Shown here piece after piece: positions 55,377 through 64,000 of a DNA stretch of 64,000 nt. Every line of letters starts with the position of its first letter. The first letter of the stretch is position 1. The notes beneath the pieces are model-generated. The model saw only the letters and a program-made list of their open reading frames with translations. It was not told the origin of the DNA and did not search any database. Made by a program: the position numbers and the translations under genes. The stretch is taken from the NCBI RefSeq assembly GCF_000699445.3, contig NC_067196.1, positions 88,080,364-88,144,363 of the forward strand, written 5' to 3'. This stretch comes from Schistosoma haematobium (lineage: Eukaryota > Platyhelminthes > Trematoda > Strigeidida > Schistosomatidae).

Positions 55377-55496
55377 GAAACCAAGAATAAAATGTTCACG
55401 TGAATTTGCATTTAATTCAACATACTCTTGCTTTGTATACATAGAATCATATATGTTTTCTAGTCTGAATAACACGGAATAATGTAAGGTATTTTC
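55377..55496 (-). CDS. Candidate exon of 40 codons (weak)
   Basis: ENTLHYSVLFRLENIYDSMY and TKQEYVELNANSREHFILGF, then gtaagt. A TACTAAT branch-like word lies upstream, but the acceptor (AAAGATCAG) lacks pyrimidines. The sequence looks like part of a folded domain. Unspliced, the frame runs on to an Asn-rich end at 55227, so the 3' structure is ambiguous. No upstream exon was found before the ARID3 3' end. Confidence 0.35.
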
Positions 55497-55619
55497 CTGA
55501 TCTTTCAAGCATTCCGATTAGTAGTTTAGAGAATAAGTTCTGTATGATCAAGTCGATCCTTTAGCATATACAGTAGCCACGTTAGTAGACTTATTGTTAG
55601 TGGGCATAACCGAAATAAA

Positions 55620-56036
55620 TTCACAACAACAACAATAATAATAATTGATCATATTATTATTAGTGGCTTTATTCAATATTATATTTTTGGTACAATGTAG
55701 ACTTCTCAACACAAATTGTTTCAACAAGTTTCCTTTTCTTATTTCTTGATCAATCCTTAAGATAAATAATGAGTGATCGCCAGTTAGATGTTCGCAGTTC
55801 AGAAATCCACATCTGATTAATGTATATTTTTTCCGATGCATACTGCCAGCAACCATGATGTCTCTGATTGGGCTCTTTTGTAACTTGTATAGCGAAATGC
55901 CGTAAACTTCTCACAAACGTACTTGAATAGGTTATGCGACTAATAGGCATAATGATGTGTTAAAACACAAGAAAACAGATAAATTGTTGAATTATCTAGA
56001 TGGCAGAAACAAGTAGCCCAGATATTCAAGCAGGCC
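55620..56036 (-). repeat. Dispersed repeat family B, copy 4 (longest)
   Basis: Antisense of 22229-22604, with the (AAT)n tail at 55633-55665 and 5' end GGCCTGCTTGAATATCTGGG at 56036. Best representative of the family. Confidence 0.78.
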
Positions 56037-56639
56037 TTTCTTAAATATTTAAATGAGTTTAGCTAGTAAACAGCTTATCAAATTATTAAGTCACTTAACT
56101 GTTTTAGCACTAAAGTGGCTGCAAGAATTTGACAAAAAGTACCTATATCTTATCCTTAAGTAGATTTCAAATGATATCTATCTGGATTAGCGTACAATTA
56201 TGATATGCTCTAAACGGACGACTGTAAATAAGTACATTGAAAAAATGTAAGTAAACAAGATAGTGGTTTACAAAGCCTATAGATATTTGAAGGAATCAGT
56301 TTACTATTGTGTACAAATAAAATAATATGGTCATAGTTAGAGCATGTAACTACTTACTAGTAACCAATTATCTTGCTATCTATTCTTTAGTACTGAATGA
56401 AATCTAGTCATCAATTTTCAATGATAAGTTGTTGTTTTCTTTTGTTAACCACTGACAACATAAAATCTTTTACTACATTAACACTACTAAATGTTTTAAC
56501 GAATTGGATTGTGGCAGGTTGAACCGATAAATATTTACCTCTGCCTATACATTTTGTTTCTGATCAACTAGTAGACTAATAAATATTTACTAAATTCGAT
56601 TAATTTTAGCAATAAAAATATACTTGATATAATTAACAT
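56037..56639. other. Unassigned
   Basis: No recognisable gene or repeat. Confidence 0.35.
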
Positions 56640-57330
56640 AATCGATGAACAAGGAGGAACAAATGCAGATGTAAAGGCGAAGGTTGGCAAAGCAAGGGCC
56701 GCATTCCTACAATTGAAGAACATATGGAACTCAAAACAACTTTCAACCAATATAAAAGTCAGAATTCTCAATATCAACGTCAAGGCAGTTCTACTGTACG
56801 GAACTGAAAATTGGAGAACAACAACCACCATCAAGAAGGTGCAAGTATTTATAAATAGCTGTCTACACAAGATACTCAACATCCATTGCCCGGATACCAT
56901 CAGCAACAGCCTTTTGTGGGAGAGAACAAATCAGCTTCCAGCTGAAGAAGAAATTAGGAAAAGACGATGGAAATGGATAGGACATACATTACGCAAATCG
57001 TCAAACTGCATCACGAGGCAAGCCCTAACTTGGAATCCTCAAGGGAAGCGCAAAAGAGGAAGGCCAGAGAACACATTGCGTCGGATAATAGAAGCAGATA
57101 TGAAAATGATGAATAACAACTGGAAGGAGCTGGAAAGGATTGCTTTGGACAGAGTTGGATGTAGAATGCTGGTGAGTGGCCTATGCTCCTTCACGAGGAG
57201 TAACAGGCGTAAGTAAGTAAGTTGATATAATTAGAAAGTTATTCGTACTTAAGTATTATTTTTAGTCAACTCCACCTGGAGCCCATCTGGGGTTACTGTC
57301 GGTCCTAAGCCCGGATAAAGGAGTTGATGT
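56640..57330 (+). pseudogene. SR2 (RTE clade) LINE, 3' end, 5'-truncated
   Basis: Open frame to 57216: [88 protein letters not shown], ending SNRRK. Then a short UTR with GGTCCTAAGCCCGGATAAAG. Little decayed, but the endonuclease and catalytic RT are gone. Confidence 0.87.
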
Positions 57331-57689
57331 TTACTCCAGGACTAAAACCTAGTATCGTTCGCTTCAAACGCCATCACGTTTTTCACTTAGCTACTGAGTC
57401 CAAGAGTAAACATCAACTGTGAGAAGCAGGTACATCCATATGACGATTCCCAAATAGAATTAAACGTGCTGACTAGATTACACTGCTAGCCACTATCCAT
57501 TTTTGCATATAATGCTTGTAAATTAAAGCAATATCGAGGCAATACGCACAGTATGCACATATGCCAATAAGACACTGATCAATTACAGTCCTAAAACATC
57601 AATAAGGAAGATTCAAACAAACAATACCAAGTGATTTTTCACTTTTACATTGTTTTAAGGAAGGAAAAAACAACAATCGGCTTTATATA

Positions 57690-58077
57690 ACTAAGTATAA
57701 ACTTATATTTATTTGATATTATGTATAAATTATATGTACAACAACGGGCAATTAAACTAGCTAAAAAATAATACAGCTAGCCTATGTGAAATGAATTAAC
57801 AAATGTTAATAATAAGAATATTATTATTATAGAAAATTGATAAAATATTGATTTTCACGTAGTTTGTGTATTTTAATTATTATCGATGGTGTTGATTGTT
57901 GGTTTTAACTTTTGATTCTTTCAACTTGATTTCATACGGGATAGTAATTAGAAGTAGTAAAGGATCAATTAGGGAAGAGGGTAGGGAGGCAGTAGAAGAA
58001 AGAATATTTAGAAAAAGAACAGAAAATAAAAACAGTACAGTACAGGGAATTGAATGAATTCTAATGCCTATCACAAA
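57690..58077 (-). other. Probable 3' UTR of the ARID3-like gene
   Basis: Follows the TAA at 58078-58080. A minus-strand AATAAA-type signal (TTTATT on plus) lies near 57710. No coding content. Confidence 0.5.
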
Positions 58078-58175
58078 TTATCGTTTTAATTGTCCAAATA
58101 ATACTCCTTGATATAATATATTCCCCATTTCCATTGTAACAACAATGGCATTCTGTGGTAGTCCCATTGGAGCAC
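58078..58175 (-). CDS. ARID3: ARID3 / dead-ringer-like protein, last exon (REKLES beta part)
   Basis: Transcription factor of the ARID3/retained family; the REKLES region mediates self-association and nuclear export in the known members. After acceptor CGCAACTTTAG, two bases complete Gly, then APMGLPQNAIVVTMEMGN and ILYQGVLFGQLKR, TAA at 58078-58080. V-x-T/S-M-E-M/I-x-G/N-I-x-Y-x-G-V-L-F is the signature end of REKLES (human ARID3A: ISMEINGIVYAGVLFAQ). Too short to be noticed as an ORF. Family member (A/B/C or dri) cannot be told. Confidence 0.82.
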
Positions 58176-58700
58176 CTAAAGTTGCGAAAAAATAAGTGAT
58201 AAAATATATACTATTGAATAACCTTCAAGTAGAAAATATTTCTTGTTGAAAAACACCACAGTCCCTGAAAAGCATGATTATGGTAATCACCCAACAGAAT
58301 AGACTGTATGGCATTGGATGTTCATCACAACTATTCACTGCTTTGCATCATGTTAAAAACGAAATTATTCAAGTGCTAAATGGTGTTTATCTTCTTGGTT
58401 TCAAAATGAACAAGTTGTTCTTTTATATCATAGTCAACTGAACTTTGAAAATTTAACTATGAAAATATTACACAACAATCATAAATTATACTACCCACTT
58501 TAAAAAAACATTTAACCAAAGGAATTAATTAATTCTTAACTGGAATTTAAATTTTCACTAATTGAACTATTGAATCAAATTAGCAGACATTATAAATACC
58601 ATTTGTTTTTATCACTATTCATCTATTCAATTTATTCAGTTAGAATAAATCAAATAGTTTTTATTGATCTTGTTTGTACATGGGAATAAATCTATTCAGT

Positions 58701-59324
58701 AGTTGAATTCATGAGTTAATTGAGGCTAGACCACCATGGAAAACCTAGAAGCACTAGATAGCAGTTTCGCCCTAGTATGGGACTCCTCAGCAGTGCACAT
58801 CCACGATCTCGACTCAAGATAGTCGAATTTGGGACCTGTCAGACTCGCGCGTGGGCGCATCCATCAGTGTTAATGTCTAACTTCAATCAATCCACACAAA
58901 AGAACTTCCCTGATTATAATCATCGTATGCTCACTAATGGCGTTCTCCAAGAGGTATTTCCTGGAGTTCTAGTGAGAAGCAGTGACCAGTGAGATAATAA
59001 CACTGATGACAATGATGGACGGTGGCGCGACTTTATGCATTAGCTGAAGTAGACATGAACGTCTTTCGATGCCGGCTCAGTGGTTTAGAGGTTAAGCGTT
59101 CACGTGTGAGACCAATAAGTGCTGGATTTGAATCTCTCGAGGCGGGATCGTGAATGAGCACTGCTTAAGAGTCTGATACTAAGATTGAAGGTCCTGGGTT
59201 CGAATCCCGCGTGGGAGGTCGTGGATACGCGCTGCTGAGGAGTCCCAAAATAAGACAAAACGTGCGTCCAGTGCTTCCAGGTTTTCTATGGTGGTCTAAC
59301 TTTAATTAACTCATAAATTCAATT
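58701..59324. mobile_element. Fold-back Smalpha-type element, long form
   Basis: Left arm AGTTGAATTCATGAGTTAAT, right arm ..TTAACTCATAAATTCAATT. The left minus-strand unit keeps CTGAGGAG and GAAAC but has lost stem III pairing. The right plus-strand unit has A box GCCGGCTCAGTGGTTTAGAG (59071), B box GGGTTCGAATC (59197) and CTGAGGAG, but AAAA for GAAA. About 200 bp of unrelated DNA lies between the two units. Confidence 0.78.
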
Positions 59325-60362
59325 ATTAAAATTACTATAATATCCACACACACACAAAAAAGAACATAACCCTTCTCTGGTTAAAAATCTTTTCGTTAAA
59401 CAGATTTCTTGTTTATTTATTTGTTTTGTTATATCAATTGGTTATCATGTTGTAGATTGTAGATTATAAATGGCCAATGCTTAAAAAAAAACACAAATTT
59501 TACAATGATCTATCTATCTATATAATGATAAATATTCATTAACAACCACATCTTTAAAGTTATTTATCCTAATAGATAATTGTATTTCTCCATTGTATAC
59601 TTATAGTTTCATGTAAATGATGAATATAATAATGAATAACAATACACAATTCATTATTATAAGTTGTTCATTTACATTAACTGTTATTTATTATTTTGCA
59701 TTGTTCCGTTTAAAATTGTGTGTTTTTATTTGTATTTTGATTCTTCCGCTCTTTCTTTCTTTCTTTCTTTTTTTGTTTATTTTTTTCTTCCTTTAAATCT
59801 TATTAATAAATAATAGTAATATTCAATTATATCAATGGTAAAACCATATTTTTTTTGTTTTGGTTATTAGTAACTAATTGATAAATAGTAGTATATTTGT
59901 TTATGATTATTTAAATTTATTCTTGGTGTCTTTAGCTTGTTCAGTTTCTATTATACATACTCTCTCGCCACCCCGCTCTCTCCTCTCGCTCTCCCCCTCT
60001 CTCTCTTTGTATCCTTTTTTTTTAAAAAAAAAAGAAATATATACCCATATATTTTCTCCTTGATACCTGTGTAATAATATTGTACATATATAATGAATAT
60101 ATATATATATACTTGTTAATGTATATTATGATTTCTTATCATTAATAATGTTTCATTTTTAAAACATTTATGTATTACCATTTGAACATGTTGAGTAAAT
60201 GAATGATTTGTATACCTACCATGAAATCAATCCATCGTTATCATCATCATTGACAATGTTATGTTATACATTGAGAATCATTATAGATCTAATTCATAGC
60301 TAATGATGATCTTTCCTTTATATATAAAGAAAAGTCATATTAGCCTACATCATTATTAATGA

Positions 60363-60363
<1 letters not shown>

Positions 60364-60403
<40 letters not shown>

Positions 60404-60414
60404 ATAGTAGTAGT
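60364..60414. repeat. (GTA)n microsatellite
   Basis: About 17 repeats with one interruption, in the ARID3-like intron. Confidence 0.95.
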
Positions 60415-61654
60415 ATATATAGTATTCTCATAAGAAACTACTTGTTCATATACATTTCTCATTATGGTTAAGAAATGAAACCAAAAAAAAAAAAATTACA
60501 ACATAAATGTAACACATTTGAATAGTAAATTAGTTTGGTTTGTTTTGTTTGTTTTTACCTAAATCTGTAGTTTCACACTCTCTCTCTTATCATCTAATAT
60601 GGATGATATCGGTGTCCTTATGAACTTTCCTTCTTACAACAACAACAATAACAACAACGAATAGTAATAATACAATACTAGTTCTACTATAATTAATTTG
60701 AATATTTCAATAAAAGAGTACAGATATATGTATCATCATTATCATGAATCTTGTTATAACACACAAATACATATACATGTATATATGCATAAAACTTAAT
60801 TGTACTACCTTGTAGATTATTGTGTACAACACTATCAATCAAAAATGAATGAACACAATTTATTTCTCTCTTTCAGTGTTTCATGTATTTCATTATGTTT
60901 TAGTTTTATGTTCACATAATTATGATCATCTATCTATATAGTTTCTATCCTATTTCTATAAGTAATTTTATTCTTATAATAACTACAAAGTATAATAAGA
61001 AAGAAAGAAGAAGAACTTGTACATGAAAGCAAAAAAGAAAGAAAGAAAAGGATGTTTCTTCTATGTTTGTCAGTGTATATGACTGTAATCCTAAGAGAAC
61101 ATGATGAAGTTGGCTATTGTTAATTACAATGTTGATTAGAATGGTTTAAGTTAATACATATACATATCAACACACATATAACTTTCTAATGGTTAGTTGA
61201 ATAAATAAATATGCACAACTCAATAAGAATAATAAAGTGTGACGTTTTTTTTGGTTTTTTTGTTTGTTTGTGGTCAAATTCTCAAAAAACAAAAAAAAAT
61301 TTATCATGAAGTAAACAGTTGTTTACATTTATTAAAATCTTTTCTCTCTTTTTTTTCTTTGTTCTCTTACCTTAAAATGAAATAAACACAACAACGAAAT
61401 AATAAATAAATGAATTAATGTGTGTGCATATTGTGAAGAGAAAGAGCGGATGGTGGTGGTGGTGGGGGAACAAATACTACATTGTATATGAAACAATACT
61501 TTATTTCGTTCTAAATGTATCCTATCTTAGGATACTAATGAAATATTGGATATTGAACAAGAAACTTGTCAATTGTTCGGATAATTTATAATCAGGACAT
61601 ATATATACAACATATTTATATTTATACATGTTTTACCCAAATAAAAAGGAACAT

Positions 61655-62176
61655 TTATTTATTTATTTAAATATATAAATTTTGGCACAAAGAGGCACCA
61701 AATAGGATATGCCCCGGATAAATCGTTTGATTTATGTGAGGGCTGTGGTATTACGCAGGTGCTTAAACTGAAACAGGTGGTTTTCTTATGAGGCCACACC
61801 ACGAGTCTTTGACCTAAAGATTTAATCCCTAAGGCAGTGGAGCAACATCAGGAGATGCAGTCCCATGGTACATGGTGATTAACGATTGGTTCATATGACA
61901 TTTGTTCTTTCAGGATATTGGAGCCCATGTGCACCATTAGTTTGGAATCAGTGTTTTCCAACTCCCCTAGATGGATCTTCCGTATCCACTAAACCGGTTA
62001 GAACACCGGATATTCGCTTTTCGTCCTTTCAATTTTGTAAACCATCGTAGTGCCACGAGAAGGCAGTGATTAGGATGTCTCTGATTGTGGTTGTATGCAC
62101 GTAGCCATATAAAAGCATTTCGAGGGGGAGAACCAACTCTCCCTCACCACTCTCGGTTGTACCAGGGCATTTTGGG
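61655..62176 (-). mobile_element. SINE-like family A, copy 5
   Basis: A-rich tail (TTTATTTATTTATTTAAAT at 61657 on plus), body to GTACCAGGGCATTTTGGGG at 62176. GAACATT flanks both ends (about 61650 and 62189), a possible 7-bp duplication. Confidence 0.82.
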
Positions 62177-62370
62177 GTGTAAACGAACATTATATATATA
62201 CATATTTTTCTGTCTATACAATATGTACAAAATAACTAAGATTGTTTTCGTAAAGGTTTATTTAAAAATTAACTTGTAGAAAGCAGAAAAAAATGTTTCC
62301 TTCACTATTGACCTGATCTAAATACAAACTTTGTAAGTGACATTTTTTCAATGATTATTAATTGTTATTT

Positions 62371-62540
62371 CATGAGTCAGTTGAAGCTAAACCATTATAG
62401 AAAACCTAAAAGCACTGAACAGCCGTTTCATCCTATTACAGGACTCATTAGCAATGTGCATCCACGATCCCACCTCGTCAGATTCGAACCTAGGACCTAT
62501 AGGTCTCACACGCGAATGCTTAACCTCTAGACCACTAAAC
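62371..62540 (-). mobile_element. Smalpha-type hammerhead repeat, decayed copy
   Basis: The minus strand has a tRNA-like half (CTAGAGGTTAAGC then TAGGTTCGAATC) and a hammerhead with core CTAATGAG, stem II GTCC/GGAT and GAAAC. G5 is lost, so inactive. Confidence 0.75.
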
Positions 62541-62554
62541 TTGCTGTTGAGAAT

Positions 62555-63000
62555 ATAGCCAATACCAGAGAAATCCTACCGATTGCTATCTCGAGGCATT
62601 ACTTTTGTTTACAAAATTGAAAGGACGAAAAGCGAATAACCGGCGATCAAACCCGGTTGGTGGACACAGAGATTCCACCTAGGGGAGTTGGAAAACACTG
62701 GTTTCAAACCATTGGTGCACATGGGCTCCAGTATCCTAAAAGAACAAATGGTATATGAACCAATCGTTAATCACCATGTACCATGAGACTGTATCTCCTG
62801 ATGTCGCTCCACTGCCTTAGGGATTAAATCTTTAGGTCAAAGACTCGTGGTGCGGCCTCCTAAGAAAATCACCTACTTCGGTCTGGGCACCCGGGCAGTA
62901 TCACTGTTTACACACAGATCAAGTGACTTGTGTGGTGCATATGTATTCCGTGCCCCTTTGTACTAGTATTTATGTGTTCAACTAAATAATAAATAAATAC
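62555..63000 (+). mobile_element. SINE-like family A, copy 6 (5'-truncated)
   Basis: Starts at CTATCTCGAGGCATTAC, runs to CAACTAAATAATAAATAAAT. With copy 5 it forms an inverted pair around the Smalpha copy. Confidence 0.8.
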
Positions 63001-63084
63001 TGATTGAATTCTATCCAGCAAACTGGAATAGTATTAATTGTTCTATATTGTATCCATTATAATGTAATCCTAGACAAACTACTC

Positions 63085-63235
63085 GGCCAGACTAGTTCAG
63101 TGGTTATCACTCTGACTTTAACGTTAGATGATGTGTGTTTAAATTTGATTAGGAGCATCATTTCCCTCAAGACTATAGATAACTTTGTTGACGTGAGCTA
63201 ACTAGCGAGAAACTCAGGTAAAGCAGGGTTACTTA
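63085..63235 (+). repeat. Old monomer of the tRNA-like plus hammerhead unit
   Basis: A box CTAGTTCAGTGGTTATC (63097), decayed B box, then ATTTCCCTCAAGACTATAG and TTGACGTGAGCTAACTAGCG followed by GAAACTC. Same order and spacing as 1716-1865. The core reads TTGACGTG, so inactive. Confidence 0.65.
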
Positions 63236-63454
63236 ATGATTCTGTTTCACTAAGTTACTTAAGTAAATTAGAATATTAGTTTGTATCTGTGTTTTATTGA
63301 ATAAAAGCTTGATGTTTAAAGAGACAAACCATTGGTGCATACTAACGATGGTATCTAATAATAACACTAGTTAATTGATCACACACTGCCACTCTTTTAT
63401 AATAAATCGATCAGTATTCAATATCAGTTATGATTTGTTTTTCTTTGAACTTAC

Positions 63455-64000
63455 CAGGTTGTGTTTGAATTCGGAAATTCTGTGTTGCCATTGACAACTG
63501 AGCAGCTGATAAACTATTATTTACTCCTGTTGATGCATTGTTATTATTAAAATGGAGATTTGCTGACATTGTAATAGCTTCATTTTGTTTGCGTAAATCA
63601 GACGACTTTTTCGATAAATTTGATCCAGTATTACATTGTTTCCCACCGACTTCACTGGAACTGTTCCCACCACTACTATTCATTTGATTACTGGATGATA
63701 GTTTCGGGATTTTGGCGTTTGGTGTATCTAAATGACTTGGTGCACGAGAATTGCTCTTTTTGCTTGAAGAATAAGATGATGACTTGGAGCATGACAACTG
63801 TTGTATTTGTTTGTTATTGTTACTGTTATTATTACTAGTAGTAGTGGCAATGTTACTGGAACTTTCAACTTGAGATAATTGACTAGATTTTAGAGGTCCA
63901 TTCAAATTTCCTGTTAATACTCCGTAATTGTTTGTTTCAGGCGTTTTTATGCCACCACACTGTAAACCAGCAGCCGCGGCAGCGGCAGCAGCCCATAACT
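63455..64000 (-). CDS. ARID3: ARID3 / dead-ringer-like protein, penultimate exon (partial)
   Basis: Open from the window edge (LWAAAAAAAGLQCGG) to TQPG, donor gtaagt, phase 1 fitting the last exon. Low-complexity middle (SNNNSNNNKQ, Ser/Asn runs, a basic KIPKL patch). The end, LSAAQLSMATQNFRIQTQ, matches the REKLES alpha motif (AAQLPMSIRIN-type). The ARID DNA-binding domain must lie right of 64000. Confidence 0.8.

Larger units (their letters stand above)
58176..63454 (-). other. 5.3-kb intron of the ARID3-like gene
   Basis: Donor gtaagt at 63454-63449, acceptor AG at 58177-58176, phase 1. Contains a fold-back Smalpha element, two SINE-like A copies in opposite orientation, a Smalpha copy, an old 344-bp unit, simple repeats and 2.3 kb of T-rich DNA (59330-61650) with nothing recognisable. 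Confidence 0.8.

Noticed and set aside
55227..55508. Unspliced 93-codon reading of the candidate exon at 55377-55496
   Set aside because: Kept only as an alternative: it ignores a gtaagt donor and ends in an Asn-rich run from a repeat.
59878..60063. Membrane-like 61-codon ORF in the ARID3-like intron
   Set aside because: Produced by a T/C-rich simple tract; hydrophobic by composition only.

Overview
The window is AT-rich, intron-rich animal DNA. It contains Smalpha-type tRNA-derived repeats carrying hammerhead ribozymes, RTE/SR2-like and CR1/SR1-like LINE fragments, a Merlin transposase remnant and a Penelope-like fragment. Together these point to a blood fluke (Schistosoma or a close relative). 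The species cannot be fixed from the sequence alone. There are no bacterial features.

Host genes. (1) Positions 1 to 30,700, minus strand: most of a golgin-245 (GOLGA4)-like gene. Thirteen exons (458-28138) join in one frame to 1,654 codons of mostly coiled coil. They begin with the N-terminal region shared with GOLGA4 and end exactly where the GRIP domain should begin, off the left edge. A further 57-nt exon lies upstream at 30599-30655. (2) 48630-51107, plus strand: a two-exon gene for a 140-residue acidic protein that I do not recognise; its intron holds an SR2 copy. (3) 58078-64000, minus strand: the 3' end of an ARID3/dead-ringer gene. Its REKLES region is split by a 5.3-kb intron, and the gene continues off the right edge. 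(4) 55040-55496, minus strand: two weak candidate exons.

Mobile DNA fills the rest. The intron before the last visible golgin exon holds the most striking object: a 2,980-bp block (1111-4090) of nearly identical 344-bp units. Each unit has a pol-III-type tRNA-like segment followed 16 nt later by a hammerhead with every core residue intact. The block starts with 1.2 inverted units, then 7.5 direct units, and one site alternates G/A from unit to unit. The whole block is bounded by a 12-bp direct duplication. A separate 258-bp copy at 54635-54892 is bounded by its own 11-bp duplication. Both look like insertions of RNA copies of variable length, that is, a retrozyme-like mobile element.

A second hammerhead family (classical Smalpha type, stem-III palindrome ACGGCCGT) occurs at eight loci. 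At four of them it forms fold-back elements with a ribozyme in each inverted arm. From 26.7 to 57.3 kb lies a graveyard of LINE pieces: a head-to-head RTE pair at 30.9-34.05 kb, a long CR1 ruin at 34.7-37.7 kb, and SR2 pieces at 42.5-43.6, 49.4-50.2 and 56.6-57.3 kb. A roughly 500-bp SINE-like family (six copies) shares its 3' tail with the RTE-like LINE, which suggests a LINE/SINE partnership.
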